From Flavobacterium glaciei (lineage in GTDB: Bacteria; Bacteroidota; Bacteroidia; Flavobacteriales; Flavobacteriaceae), in assembly GCF_003350545.1 (NCBI RefSeq), contig NZ_QQBA01000005.1, forward strand, positions 124,001 through 188,000: a stretch of DNA of 64,000 nt. The letters run 5' to 3'. Within the stretch, counting starts at the first letter, position 1, and each line of letters opens with the position of its first letter. The notes beneath the pieces were generated by a model. That model had not been told where the DNA came from. It made no database searches and worked only from the letters and a program-made list of their open reading frames with translations. The position numbers and the translations under genes are program-made. Positions 1-9,081 of the stretch are shown piece by piece.

Positions 1-484
1 TGAAATAGATAAAAATCAATATTTTACCTCGGCTGGCAATCAAAGCTTCTTTTAAATGTGTGGACTGACTGGAGAATTGTGGATGCTTTAAAATTTTAAA
101 TAAACGCAATAATCGGAGTGCTCTGACGACTGTTAAAATACTTGTTCCAGCAAAAAACAACGAGAAATACATGGGTAAAGTCGCTATCAAATCAATAATT
201 CCATAGAAACTAAATATGTATTTCCAGGGTTTTTGGATTGAAATGATGCGCAGAATGTATTCTAAAGTAAAAAACACAGTGATTACCCACTCTAAAATAA
301 TGAGTTCGTGATGGTATTTAATATCGAAACCTTTTACAGTTTCGAGCATGACGATAATGACACTTAATAGAATTACGCCTAAAAGAACAAGATCAAATAA
401 TCGTCCGGAAACTGTATTGGTTCCGTAAATTACGATATTAGTTTTTTGTCTGAAAGCGTCAAATTTCGACTTAATTCTTTGCAT
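1..484 (-). CDS. Voltage-gated ion channel (potassium channel-like), partial
   Basis: This is the N-terminal 161 residues of a membrane protein whose C-terminus lies beyond the left window edge. The reading frame begins at an ATG at 484 (MQRIKSKFDAFRQ). It shows several hydrophobic segments (for example FDLVLLGVILLSVIIVML) and an arginine-rich helix, RALRLLRLFKILKH, spaced like the S4 voltage sensor of the six-helix ion transport family. The segment before it, IIDLIATLPMYFSLFF, fits S3. The pore and selectivity filter are not in the window, so K+ selectivity is inferred from the usual bacterial members. The gene lies just downstream of the exonuclease/GIY-YIG gene on the same strand. Confidence 0.75.
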   Translation of the reverse strand, partial: MQRIKSKFDAFRQKTNIVIYGTNTVSGRLFDLVLLGVILLSVIIVMLETVKGFDIKYHHELIILEWVITVFFTLEYILRIISIQKPWKYIFSFYGIIDLIATLPMYFSLFFAGTSILTVVRALRLLRLFKILKHPQFSSQSTHLKEALIASRGKILIFIYF

Positions 485-511
485 AATGAAGTTTAAATTA
501 TTTGCAATCGA

Positions 512-1873
512 TTAGAATTTTATGATTTTCAATGTTTTACTTTTTCTAACGTGACCTTGAATGATATTGCGTACATCCCTATTATTTTGCATAGGAATAA
601 TAATATTTTTAAGAATTTCAATATTGTTTATTTGATAGTTTAAATCATAAAAAGCATAGCCTTTGTACAACCCGTTTTCTATCAAAACTGCAGAACGTTC
701 GCTGATGGTTCTACCTTTGTCAATCAAAACCATATTTTGGTTTTCAAAGGTATTTTTATCTATAAATTCTTGAACTCTTGCGTTGTACACTTCTGGAGAA
801 ATTTCGCCTATACAAGCTCCGTCACATTCTTTTATACTGTATTGAAAACAATTGGATTTAGAATGATACAAACCGGTTAATTTCTGGCATAAATTGTAAT
901 GAGAGGTGATTCTGAATAACGCATTTTTACCTTCTTGAATGGAAGTAAAGGAGGTGATTTCTTTTTTTCGACCGTCCGCTTTTTGTAGTTTCAAGTTAAC
1001 GTACCCATTGTCGTCTTTCTCCGCATACAAAGCCAGTTGAAAAATACTTTTTCGTTGTGCTCTGTTGTAAATGGGTTTGTTGATTTTTATTTCTTCACTT
1101 TCTTTTAATAAAGCTATTAATTCACTTCCGGTTTCATCATAAGTTACGGTGAAAACTTCGGCTTGAATCTTTTTACATTTCGTGGAGGTTCCTGTAAAAT
1201 GCTGGTTGATGCGTTTTTTTATGTTTCGGCTTTTGCCAATGTAAATTAGATTCCCTTTTTCATTATGAATGTAATAGATACCAGTTTTAGCAGGTAAGCC
1301 AGCCACAATATCAAGTAATTTAGGAGCAATTCCTTTTTCGATTTCCAGTTTTATAAAATCTTTTACGATTTCTTTCTCTAGATCTTTTTCTAGAAGAATT
1401 TTGAATAGTTTAACAGTTGCTAAAGCATCTCCACTTGCTCTGTGTCTGTCTGCCATTGGGATTCCAAGAGCACGAACTAATTTTCCTAAACTATGAGAGG
1501 GTTGCTCTGGCAGTAATTTTTGTGATAGAGCAACGGTGCAAAGTGTTTTTGCTTCAAAGTCATAGCCTAATCGTCGGAATTCAGTTCTTAGGATTCTGTA
1601 ATCAAAAGAGGCGTTATGAGCCACGATTACACAATCATTTGTCATTTCGATGATGCGTTTTGCTACTTCAAAAAACTTGGGTGCCGATTGTAACATGGCG
1701 TTATTGATACCAGTGAGTTTGACCACAAAAGGCTGAATTGGGATTTCTGGATTGACCAAACTAACAAACTGATCCACGATTTCATGTCCATCAAATTTAT
1801 AGATGGCAATTTCAGTGATTCCTTCTTCGTTAAATTGTCCTCCAGTGGTTTCTATGTCGAGTATTGCGTACAA
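512..1873 (-). CDS. DEDDh exonuclease domain / GIY-YIG nuclease fusion protein
   Basis: A 453-residue protein joins a DnaQ-type 3'-5' exonuclease domain (about residues 1-165; ILDIETTGG carries the first Asp and Glu, and HRASGDALAT the later His and Asp) to a GIY-YIG domain (about 195-275; GIYYIHNEKGNLIYIGKSRN) like the N-terminus of UvrC. This fusion is common in Bacteroidota and actinobacteria and is presumed to act in DNA repair. The only plausible start is TTG at 1873: an in-frame TGA lies 12 nt upstream (the codons between are ATA CTT ATT), and no ATG precedes the Asp/Glu motif. The family is clear; the exact substrate is unknown. Confidence 0.88.
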   Translation of the reverse strand: MYAILDIETTGGQFNEEGITEIAIYKFDGHEIVDQFVSLVNPEIPIQPFVVKLTGINNAMLQSAPKFFEVAKRIIEMTNDCVIVAHNASFDYRILRTEFRRLGYDFEAKTLCTVALSQKLLPEQPSHSLGKLVRALGIPMADRHRASGDALATVKLFKILLEKDLEKEIVKDFIKLEIEKGIAPKLLDIVAGLPAKTGIYYIHNEKGNLIYIGKSRNIKKRINQHFTGTSTKCKKIQAEVFTVTYDETGSELIALLKESEEIKINKPIYNRAQRKSIFQLALYAEKDDNGYVNLKLQKADGRKKEITSFTSIQEGKNALFRITSHYNLCQKLTGLYHSKSNCFQYSIKECDGACIGEISPEVYNARVQEFIDKNTFENQNMVLIDKGRTISERSAVLIENGLYKGYAFYDLNYQINNIEILKNIIIPMQNNRDVRNIIQGHVRKSKTLKIIKF

Positions 1874-1971
1874 AATAAGTATTCAGTGTTCAGTTTTTAG
1901 TATTAAGTTTTTAAGAAGATATTATCTCTTCTTCAATCAAAAATCATTAATCTTAGATTAAAAATCAAAAA

Positions 1972-2634
1972 TTAATTTCTTCCCCCAAAGATACTACTTC
2001 CTATTCGAACCATAGTACTTCCACACTCAATTGCGAGTTGATAATCACCAGACATTCCCATTGAGATAGTTTCCAGTTGGCAGTTTTCAGTTTTCAGTTT
2101 TTTTGATTTTTCGAAAATTGTTTTCAAATGAGTGAATTCTTTCTTGATTTGATCTTTATTTTCTGTGAAAGTCGCCATTCCCATTAATCCAACAATTCTA
2201 ATATTTTTCATTTCATGAAATTCGTTTGACGATAGGAGTGAAGCGAGCTCTTCCTCGTCAAGACCAAATTTAGTTTCCTCTTCGGCAATATAAATTTGTA
2301 GCAAGCAATCGATAATTCTATCATTTTTTAATGCTAGTTTATTGATTTCGTGTAGTAATTTCAAACTGTCAACACCATGGATCAAGCTCACAAATGGAGC
2401 CATAAATTTGACTTTATTGGTCTGAACGTGACCTATCATGTGCCATTGAATGTCTTTGGGCATTTGTTCCCATTTCTCCGCCATTTCTTGAATTTTGTTT
2501 TCTCCAAAAATGCGTTGACCAGCTTCATAGGCTTCCATTAAATCCGAAACAGGTTTAGTTTTTGAAACCGCCACAAGGGTTATATGTTCTGGTAAAGTGG
2601 ATTTTATATTGAGTAAATTATTTTTTATTGACAT
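1972..2634 (-). CDS. YggS/PLPBP family pyridoxal phosphate homeostasis protein
   Basis: A cytosolic single-domain TIM-barrel protein of 220 residues, normal length for the family. Lys25 in TLVAVSKTKPV is the expected Schiff-base lysine for PLP. Other family motifs are FGENKIQEM, WHMIGHVQTNKVK and the C-terminal phosphate-binding stretch SMGMSGDYQLAIECGSTMVR. Family members buffer PLP and affect amino-acid and vitamin B6 balance; no enzymatic activity is established. It starts with ATG and lies in the same orientation as the DUF1015 gene upstream, with a gap of about 33 nt, so co-transcription is plausible. Confidence 0.93.
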   Translation of the reverse strand: MSIKNNLLNIKSTLPEHITLVAVSKTKPVSDLMEAYEAGQRIFGENKIQEMAEKWEQMPKDIQWHMIGHVQTNKVKFMAPFVSLIHGVDSLKLLHEINKLALKNDRIIDCLLQIYIAEEETKFGLDEEELASLLSSNEFHEMKNIRIVGLMGMATFTENKDQIKKEFTHLKTIFEKSKKLKTENCQLETISMGMSGDYQLAIECGSTMVRIGSSIFGGRN

Positions 2635-2667
2635 TTTAATGTTTTGATTTTAAATCGTTACAGATAT

Positions 2668-3888
2668 CTAAAGTTCATAAACGACTAATCCGCTTCTAAA
2701 CTTTGGTTCAATATAGGTGCTTTTTGGAGGCATAATTAGATTGGCATCAGCCAAGGCTTTTATTTCTCCAATATTTGAAGGGAATAAAATAAAACCGATT
2801 TCAAATTCTCCCTGATCAATTTTGTTTTTTACTTCTAATACGGATTGTTTTCCTGAAAGGTATTCTATTCGTTCGTCATTTCGTAAATCTTCAATGGCAA
2901 GTATTGGTAGTAACACTTTTTTGTATAAAATTTGAGTGTCTAAACTATCTAAAGCTGTATTGAAAACTTCATTTTCTTTTCGTAAAATTAAGCTGTAAAA
3001 TTCATTATCTAGATACATTCCAAACTGATGCTTTTGAGAAGGCTGAAAGGGTTGTTGAAATTTATTTTCAACAATAAAGTTCTGGTTTAATTCCTTTATC
3101 AAATCTTCTTTAGAGAAACCGTTTAAATCCTTTACTAAACGATTGAATTCATATATTTTGACATTATTTTCAGAAATCAAATAGCTCAAAATATGGTTTT
3201 TTGTTGTGTTTTCTGGTTCTTCATTTTCCTCAGATAATAATTTTAATGCTTCAGTACGATGATGACCATCAGCAATATATAGATTATTAGTCTTTTCAAA
3301 TATGTTTTGTAACCAATTGATTTCTAATGCATCTTCAATTTTCCACAAATAATGAATTTCTTTTTTTGTTGTTGAAAATTCAAAATCAGCTAATTTTTGG
3401 GTACAGTTAAAAATCCAGTTTTCTATTGTTTTATTATCCGGATATGTCATCAAAACTGGTTCGGTATTGAACTCAGAATATTTCATATACTCTTTCAATA
3501 ATCGGACTCTGAAAGCAATAATATCCTCATGTTTTTTGATGACATCATTGCGATAATCTTCTACGCTTGTGCCGGCAATAATTCCCGTAAAAGATTGTGT
3601 TTTGGTAACGATCTTGTGAATATAAATAGCTGGTTTTTTGTCTTTTACCAAAATGATTTCATTTTTGAAATCCTCATATTTTTGATGAACTTGGCGGTAT
3701 CTTTTTTCGAAAGACACAGTTTCTTGATTGGTATAAGCAGGTTTTAGAATGTGCAAAAAAGACAACGGATTGAAATCCAATTGCGCCGCTAATTCTGCAT
3801 TTACATATTCTTCATAAGAACGACAGGTAACAAGACAAACTTTGTCGCGAGTAGGACGGACTGCTTTGAAAGGAACTATTTTAGCCAT
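2668..3888 (-). CDS. DUF1015 family protein
   Basis: A 406-residue protein starting MAKIVPFKAVRPTRDKV, the usual opening of DUF1015 proteins. The conserved central motif YIADGHHRTEALKLL (about residues 205-220) resembles the ParB/sulfiredoxin-like nucleotide-binding signature, and the C-terminal half (IGFILFPSNIGEIKALADANLIMPPKSTYIEPKFRSGLVVYEL) is typical of the family. The biochemical role is not established; some related proteins are annotated as phosphatase- or kinase-like in the literature, which I cannot confirm here. A 10-bp inverted repeat lies between this gene and the upstream dehydrogenase gene. Confidence 0.88.
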   Translation of the reverse strand: MAKIVPFKAVRPTRDKVCLVTCRSYEEYVNAELAAQLDFNPLSFLHILKPAYTNQETVSFEKRYRQVHQKYEDFKNEIILVKDKKPAIYIHKIVTKTQSFTGIIAGTSVEDYRNDVIKKHEDIIAFRVRLLKEYMKYSEFNTEPVLMTYPDNKTIENWIFNCTQKLADFEFSTTKKEIHYLWKIEDALEINWLQNIFEKTNNLYIADGHHRTEALKLLSEENEEPENTTKNHILSYLISENNVKIYEFNRLVKDLNGFSKEDLIKELNQNFIVENKFQQPFQPSQKHQFGMYLDNEFYSLILRKENEVFNTALDSLDTQILYKKVLLPILAIEDLRNDERIEYLSGKQSVLEVKNKIDQGEFEIGFILFPSNIGEIKALADANLIMPPKSTYIEPKFRSGLVVYEL

Positions 3889-3901
3889 CTGTTTTAGTTT
3901 T

Positions 3902-3964
3902 CAGTCACAGTCGCAGCTTTCAAATTTTCGTAAAACCTGAAAACTACGACCGAAAACTGTGACT
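3902..3964. repeat. Intergenic inverted repeat
   Basis: CAGTCACAGT at 3902-3911 is exactly complementary to ACTGTGACTG at 3955-3964. Further AGTTTTCAG/CTGAAAACT complementarity lies inside. It fills the gap between the DUF1015 gene and the 3-hydroxyacyl-CoA dehydrogenase gene. It could form an RNA hairpin or be a dispersed repeat. A related string, AGTCGCAGTCACAGTCGCAG, occurs inside the VirE-like gene near 51280. Confidence 0.6.
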
Positions 3965-3965
3965 G

Positions 3966-4853
3966 TTATATAAATTGGTTAGAAATTTTTTCGGCTTTTT
4001 TACTTTCAGAATAGTCATAGAAACCTTCACCGGATTTCACTCCCATTTTGCCTGCACGTACCATATTAACCAGTAAAGGGCAAGGTGCATATTTTGGATT
4101 TTTGAAACCGTCGTACATTACATTTAAAATGGCTAAACATACATCAAGACCAATAAAATCAGCAAGTTGTAAAGGTCCCATTGGGTGTCCCATTCCAAGT
4201 TTCATTACAGTGTCAATTTCATAAACACCGGCAACTTTGTTGTATAGAGTTTCAATAGCTTCATTAATCATTGGCATCAAAATTCTATTGGCAACAAAAC
4301 CTGGATAGTCATTTACTTCAACAGGTGTTTTTCCTAATTTTTCAGAGAGATTCATGATGATTTTCGTCACTTCGTCGCTTGTATTGTACCCACGAATGAT
4401 TTCGACTAATTTCATAATAGGCACCGGATTCATAAAGTGCATCCCAATAACGCGCTCTGGATGCGACACAACAGCTCCAATTTGAGTAATAGAAATAGAA
4501 GAAGTGTTAGTCGCTAAAATCGTATTATGAGAACAAGCTTCGTTTAATTGCTTGAAGATGTTTAGTTTTAATTCAACATTTTCAGTTGCTGCTTCAACTA
4601 CTAAATCAACACCTACAACTCCGTCTTTGATATCCGTGTAAGTTATAATATTGGTAATTGTTTTGGCTTTATCTTCTTGGGTAATGCTTCCTTTTGCAAT
4701 CATTCGGTCTAAATTTGCGGCGATTGTTGCCATTCCTTTATCTAATGATTTTTCTGAAACATCTATTAATTTAACGGTAAAACCACTTTGTGCAAAGGTA
4801 TGGGCGATTCCATTCCCCATTGTTCCTGCTCCGATTACGGCTATTGTTTTCAT
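3966..4853 (-). CDS. 3-hydroxybutyryl-CoA dehydrogenase (3-hydroxyacyl-CoA dehydrogenase family)
   Basis: A 295-residue enzyme of the NAD-dependent 3-hydroxyacyl-CoA dehydrogenase family. The N-terminal Rossmann fold has the GAGTMG glycine motif (residues 7-12). The catalytic region HFMNPVPIMKLVEII follows at about 140, and the C-terminal helical dimerisation domain carries GFVANRILMPMINEAI and a region close to DVCLAILNVMYDGF. The length matches single-domain hbd-type enzymes rather than the fused FadB type. It would interconvert (S)-3-hydroxybutyryl-CoA and acetoacetyl-CoA in fatty-acid or butanoate metabolism. It follows the Gfo/Idh gene on the same strand. Confidence 0.92.
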   Translation of the reverse strand: MKTIAVIGAGTMGNGIAHTFAQSGFTVKLIDVSEKSLDKGMATIAANLDRMIAKGSITQEDKAKTITNIITYTDIKDGVVGVDLVVEAATENVELKLNIFKQLNEACSHNTILATNTSSISITQIGAVVSHPERVIGMHFMNPVPIMKLVEIIRGYNTSDEVTKIIMNLSEKLGKTPVEVNDYPGFVANRILMPMINEAIETLYNKVAGVYEIDTVMKLGMGHPMGPLQLADFIGLDVCLAILNVMYDGFKNPKYAPCPLLVNMVRAGKMGVKSGEGFYDYSESKKAEKISNQFI

Positions 4854-4894
4854 TCTTTTTTTGTTTAGAATATTTAAATTTTATGATTTAAAGA

Positions 4895-5860
4895 TTACTT
4901 TTTAAAGCAATCAATAATTTGATATGCAACACGAAGTGCTTCCGTTGCTTGTTCTAACGTTACCTCAGTTTCTGTACCATTGATTATTGCATCAGCAAAT
5001 GATTCCAACTCGTCAAGAATTGCATTGTTTTGTTCTACATCTGGATTCGAAAAGTAGATTTGTTTTTTAACACCTTCGGCATTTTGTAAAATCATATCAA
5101 AGTCTCCAGGAACTTCCGGAGCATCTTTCATTTTGACCACTTCACATTTTTTTTCTAAAAAATCAACGGAGATGTAAGCGTCTTTTTGGAAAAAACGAGA
5201 TTTTCGCATGTTTTTCATCGAAATTCGGCTTGCTGTTAAATTAGCAACACAGCCATTTTCGAATTCAATCCTTGCATTAGCTATATCTGGTGTATCGCTG
5301 ATCACTGAAACACCACTAGCACTAATATTTTTCACCTTGGATTTTACCACGCTCAAAATAGCGTCAATATCGTGAATCATCAAATCTAAAACTACAGGAA
5401 CATCAGTTCCACGAGGATTGAATTCTGCAAGACGATGCGCTTCAATAAACATAGGGTTTTCAATCATGTTTTTAGTAGCGATGAATGCAGGATTAAACCT
5501 TTCCACATGTCCAACTTGACCTTTTACATTATATTCTTTTGCTAAGGCAATAATTTCTTCGGCTTCTTCCACCGTATTTGAAATGGGTTTTTCTATAAAA
5601 ACATGCTTCCCAGATTTAATAGCTACTTTGGCACATTTATAATGAGAAAGCGTTGGTGTTACAATGTCAATTACATCAACTGCATGAATAAGAGTTGCAA
5701 TTGTGCTAAAATTTTTATAGCCAAATTCTTTAGAAACCTTTTCGGCATTTTCTTGATTTGGGTCATAAAAACCAACTAATTCATATTTATCAGATTGTTG
5801 TAATAAACGCAAATGTATTTTTCCTAGATGACCAGCACCTAATACTCCAATTTTCAGCAT
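4895..5860 (-). CDS. Gfo/Idh/MocA family oxidoreductase
   Basis: A 321-residue NAD(P)-dependent oxidoreductase. The N-terminal Rossmann motif is GVLGAGHLGKIH (residues 5-16). The family motif EKPISNTVEEAEEII follows at about 93, and the catalytic-domain region GHVERFNPAF and LMIHDIDAIL shows the expected His/Asp residues. The substrate cannot be told from sequence; members act on sugars, inositol or related alcohols. The start ATG is at 5860, and the 144-nt gap to the divergent pcm gene should hold both promoters. Confidence 0.88.
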   Translation of the reverse strand: MLKIGVLGAGHLGKIHLRLLQQSDKYELVGFYDPNQENAEKVSKEFGYKNFSTIATLIHAVDVIDIVTPTLSHYKCAKVAIKSGKHVFIEKPISNTVEEAEEIIALAKEYNVKGQVGHVERFNPAFIATKNMIENPMFIEAHRLAEFNPRGTDVPVVLDLMIHDIDAILSVVKSKVKNISASGVSVISDTPDIANARIEFENGCVANLTASRISMKNMRKSRFFQKDAYISVDFLEKKCEVVKMKDAPEVPGDFDMILQNAEGVKKQIYFSNPDVEQNNAILDELESFADAIINGTETEVTLEQATEALRVAYQIIDCFKK

Positions 5861-6004
5861 AACGATGTAATTTTTACAAAAATAGCAATAAAATGATTAA
5901 TCTTTTATCGATATGAGACAATTATTCAGTTCTTGTAAAATTTAAAATCCAATATTTGAAATCAGAAATTCTTTTCTATTTTTACCAAAATAAAATAATA
6001 AATT

Positions 6005-6646
6005 TTGAAAGACACAGCCAAGCATCAAGGACTTCGCAATCAATTAGTAAGCGTTTTAGAGCAAAAAGGAATTTCTGATAAAAGTGTTTTGGAAGCGATA
6101 AAAAAAATTCCAAGACATTTATTTTTGAATTCCAGTTTTGAAGATTATGCTTATCAAGATAAAGCATTTCCTATTGGAGCTGGTCAAACGATTTCTCAAC
6201 CTTACACCGTAGCTTTTCAATCTCAATTATTAGAAGTAAAAAAAGAGCATAAAATATTAGAAATAGGAACGGGTTCAGGTTACCAAACAGCAGTTTTATG
6301 TATGTTGGGAGCTAAAGTTTATAGCGTTGAAAGACAAAAAGAATTGTTTAAACAAACTTCTAATTTATTTCCAAAACTGAACATACGTCCCAAACATCTT
6401 TCTTTTGGTGATGGATATAAGGGATTACCAAGTTATGCTCCTTTTGATAGTATTATCGTAACAGCAGGCGCTCCATTTATTCCACAGCCTTTGATGGCAC
6501 AACTAAAAATAGGAGGAAGGCTCGTTATTCCATTAGGAGAAGAGGTGCAGATTATGACTTTGTTAATCAGAAAAAATGAAACACAATTCGAAAAACACGA
6601 ATTTGGAGAATTTCGATTTGTTCCTTTATTAGAAGATAAAAATTAA
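6005..6646 (+). CDS. pcm: Protein-L-isoaspartate O-methyltransferase
   Basis: A 213-residue SAM-dependent methyltransferase that repairs isoaspartyl residues in damaged proteins. The SAM-binding motif LEIGTGSGYQTAVL lies at about 89-102. The family regions IPRHLF, YAYQDKAFPIGAGQTISQPYTVA and IIVTAGAPFIPQPL are all present. The first usable codon is TTG at 6005, giving LKDTAKHQGLRNQLV; the length is normal. The gene stands alone on the plus strand, divergent from the oxidoreductase gene and convergent with the Fic gene, with a palindromic C/G-rich repeat between them. Confidence 0.93.
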   Translation: MKDTAKHQGLRNQLVSVLEQKGISDKSVLEAIKKIPRHLFLNSSFEDYAYQDKAFPIGAGQTISQPYTVAFQSQLLEVKKEHKILEIGTGSGYQTAVLCMLGAKVYSVERQKELFKQTSNLFPKLNIRPKHLSFGDGYKGLPSYAPFDSIIVTAGAPFIPQPLMAQLKIGGRLVIPLGEEVQIMTLLIRKNETQFEKHEFGEFRFVPLLEDKN

Positions 6647-6650
6647 AATC

Positions 6651-6681
6651 CCATCCCCAACCCTTCCCAAGGGGAAGGGAG
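6651..6681. repeat. C/G-rich palindromic dispersed repeat, possible bidirectional terminator
   Basis: CCCTTCCC followed by AAGGGGAAGGG forms a short strong hairpin between the convergent pcm and Fic genes. Its composition is unlike the AT-rich surroundings. A clearly related string, CCCCAACCCTCCCCAAAAGG, is inside the VirE-like coding sequence near 50625, so this is a dispersed element and not only a terminator. Confidence 0.6.
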
Positions 6682-6694
6682 TAGAAGATGACAT

Positions 6695-7744
6695 TTATTG
6701 ACCGATAATGTTTAGATATCGTTCTAAACTTTCTTTTTCTATTTGAGCAATGAATAACAAAAAATCTTCTTTATTATTTTTAGTTTGAGCTGTTTCCAGC
6801 GATTGATAATAGCGCATTCTATTTTCATAGTCACCTTTTATATTAGCGATGATATAGCCATGTTGCAACAAAACTAGATTCATTACCAAACGTGAAGTTC
6901 TGCCGTTTCCATCAATAAATGGGTGGACTGTCACTAAACGTTCGTGCATTTCAGCAGCTAAAACTATCGGGTGAAGCGTTGATTTATTAGTTTCGTACCA
7001 AATAAAAAAATCTTCCATTTCCTTAGCTACTAAAAAAGGTTGTGGTGGCATGTGGCTACTTCCTTGAATCATCACTTGTACTTTTCTATACCGGCCGGCA
7101 TCTTCAGGTTGAATTCCTCTCAAAATAAGATTGTGTATCGACAGTAGTTCGCGTTCATTTATAGAATTATTTCTTTGCATTAAATCTTTGATGTAGGCAA
7201 TCGCTTCTTGATGATTAATCACTTCAAGATGTTCCCGCATACTTTTTCCGGAAATCGTTAAACCTTCGTTGATAACCAAATCAGTTTCACGCAACGTCAT
7301 AGTATTGCCTTCGATACGGTTACTTTCAAAAGTATATTCCAGTTCTAGAGCCTGAGCAATGCGGTAACTATCAAACTGACGAAAACTATCCAGTTTTGTC
7401 TTTAAAATATCTATTTCATCTAAAATTTTTTGAAGTGTAGTAGATAGTTTTTTCTTGGAAGGTTTGCTTTGATATCTTAATTCTTGCTCCGCAACCAATA
7501 ATGCTTTTAAAGCAAATTCATCCTGACCAATTTCATAAAGAATTTTTTCTTTAAGCCAAGCGACCATTATTGTCTCTAAATCTATTTCTAGTAGAGATGC
7601 TAATTTTATAATTTGCTCTCTAGTGGGTTTTCTGGTTCCACTTTCAAACTTACTGATTAAGGCTTGGTCAATTCCTAAAAGTTGTGCCACTTCTCTAGTT
7701 TTGAGTCCTTTTTTTTCTCTTGCATTTTTGAGTAGTGTTTTCAT
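6695..7744 (-). CDS. Fic family protein with N-terminal XRE-type HTH domain
   Basis: A 349-residue protein. Residues 1-60 form a helix-turn-helix of the XRE/Cro type (LKTREVAQLLGIDQALISKF). A C-terminal Fic domain carries the active-site motif HPFIDGNGRTSRL (about residues 270-285), which matches HPFx(D/E)GNGRxxR. An upstream SNRIEGN (about 152) fits the (S/T)xxxE(G/N) inhibitory-helix motif, so this is probably a self-inhibited class II Fic AMP-transferase. The target protein is unknown. The HTH suggests autoregulation. No separate antitoxin gene is adjacent. Confidence 0.9.
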   Translation of the reverse strand: MKTLLKNAREKKGLKTREVAQLLGIDQALISKFESGTRKPTREQIIKLASLLEIDLETIMVAWLKEKILYEIGQDEFALKALLVAEQELRYQSKPSKKKLSTTLQKILDEIDILKTKLDSFRQFDSYRIAQALELEYTFESNRIEGNTMTLRETDLVINEGLTISGKSMREHLEVINHQEAIAYIKDLMQRNNSINERELLSIHNLILRGIQPEDAGRYRKVQVMIQGSSHMPPQPFLVAKEMEDFFIWYETNKSTLHPIVLAAEMHERLVTVHPFIDGNGRTSRLVMNLVLLQHGYIIANIKGDYENRMRYYQSLETAQTKNNKEDFLLFIAQIEKESLERYLNIIGQ

Positions 7745-7823
7745 TTTGAAAATGTTTTAAATTGTCTTGACAAATTTAGTCATATTTTTAAAATAAAAAT
7801 ATTTTTTCCCAATTTCTTTTAAT

Positions 7824-8276
7824 TTAAAATGATTTTTTGATTCTGTCTAGATCGCGTTTGGTATCCTGTTCTTTAAGAGATTCGCGCTTATCATAGGTTT
7901 TCTTCCCTTTACAAAGGCCAATCTGAAGTTTAGCTATTCCTTTTTCATTGGTAAACAATTTCAAAGGAACTATTGTCAATCCTTTCGCTTGAACGCTTCT
8001 TGCTAAGCTTTTTAGCTCTCTTTTATTTAAAAGTAATTTACGTTCACTTCTAGCCTTGTGGTTAAATTGATTGCCAAAAGTATACTCTTCGATGTAAGTA
8101 TTTATAGCAAAAAGTTCATTATTACTAAATTCGCAAAAACTTTCTGTAATATTAGCTTTCCCTAATCGAATGGATTTGATTTCAGTTCCGGCTAAAACAA
8201 TTCCAGCATTGAAAGTCTCAATTATTTCATAGTCAAATCGAGCTCTTTTGTTTAATATGTTTATTGTTTTTAGCAT
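7824..8276 (-). CDS. smpB: SsrA-binding protein SmpB
   Basis: A 150-residue protein that binds tmRNA and delivers it to stalled ribosomes for trans-translation. Family motifs are present in order: NKRARFDYEI, AGIVLAGTEIKSIR, NHKARSERKLLL, KGLTIVPLKLF, and the basic tail KGKKTYDKRESLKEQDTKRD. The length is typical. I did not see an ssrA gene next to it. Confidence 0.96.
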   Translation of the reverse strand: MLKTINILNKRARFDYEIIETFNAGIVLAGTEIKSIRLGKANITESFCEFSNNELFAINTYIEEYTFGNQFNHKARSERKLLLNKRELKSLARSVQAKGLTIVPLKLFTNEKGIAKLQIGLCKGKKTYDKRESLKEQDTKRDLDRIKKSF

Positions 8277-8314
8277 AGTGCAAATGTAACAAAAATTAAA
8301 GGTTTAGCAATAAC

Positions 8315-8800
8315 TTATGGTAATTTCAGGAGTTGGTGTGTAATAGTTGTTCCATTAATAGTTACGATGTAAAGATTACCAAAAGTAGTATCTTCAATAT
8401 CCGCATAAATTTTTTGATTAATAAATTGATTCACTAAATTAGGTGTGGTATTACTATGTCCTACAATTAAAACTTTTTTACCAAGCGTTTCTTTTTTGAA
8501 TGATTCAATTGCTATAGTTTTTGGATTATATAGTTTTATTTGAATGTTTTTAGCTAGGGCAGTAGGAGTGGCCGTTTGAATGGTTCTTTTATAGTCCGTT
8601 GAATAGATTTCATCAAAACGAACTTCAGAAAATATAGTATTCCAAAGATTAGCTCTTTCTAAACCAGTTTCTGATAAATCTGGATTTTGTGAATTATCCA
8701 CTTTTTCTGCGTGACGGATGAAGTAATAGGTCGTTGTGCTTTGTTGTCCAAAACTAATTTGTAAAATAAATAAAGCGATTATTAAGAGATACTTTTTCAT
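8315..8800 (-). CDS. Secreted histidine phosphatase family protein
   Basis: A 161-residue protein with an N-terminal signal peptide (KKYLLIIALFILQISFGQQ). The phosphohistidine loop is RHAEK at about residue 30, the second catalytic histidine is in VLIVGHSNT (about 113), and LSETGLERANLW is the usual follow-up motif. It is shorter than the cytosolic phosphoglycerate mutases and most like the small SixA/PhoE-like members. The substrate is unknown; the signal peptide indicates the periplasm or outside. Confidence 0.88.
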   Translation of the reverse strand: MKKYLLIIALFILQISFGQQSTTTYYFIRHAEKVDNSQNPDLSETGLERANLWNTIFSEVRFDEIYSTDYKRTIQTATPTALAKNIQIKLYNPKTIAIESFKKETLGKKVLIVGHSNTTPNLVNQFINQKIYADIEDTTFGNLYIVTINGTTITHQLLKLP

Positions 8801-8848
8801 TTGAATAAATTTAAAAATTAGTATTTACGATTTTAATATATTTGCAAA

Positions 8849-9079
8849 ATGGAAAACTCAAAATCGAAAGATCCGCTTCACGGAATTACGCTTCAAAGAA
8901 TCGTTGAACAATTAGTTGATTATTATGGATTTGATACTTTGGGCGAATTGATTAAAATAAAATGTTTTACGGATAATCCTAGCGTAAAATCTAGTTTAAC
9001 TTTTTTGCGAAAAACTGATTGGGCAAGAAAACAAGTAGAAGATTTGTATATAAAATCAGCGTCTAAATTAGTTAAGTAA
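8849..9079 (+). CDS. VF530 (DUF2132) family DNA-binding protein
   Basis: A 76-residue protein with the full family pattern: DPLHGITLQRIVEQLVDYYG, CFTDNPSVKSSLTFLRKT, WARKQVEDLYI. A structure of the Vibrio member placed it among small double-stranded DNA-binding proteins; its cellular role is unclear. A TATATTTG string sits immediately upstream of the ATG. The gene is transcribed alone, divergent from the phosphatase gene and convergent with the next one (2-nt gap). Confidence 0.9.
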   Translation: MENSKSKDPLHGITLQRIVEQLVDYYGFDTLGELIKIKCFTDNPSVKSSLTFLRKTDWARKQVEDLYIKSASKLVK

Positions 9080-9081
9080 GT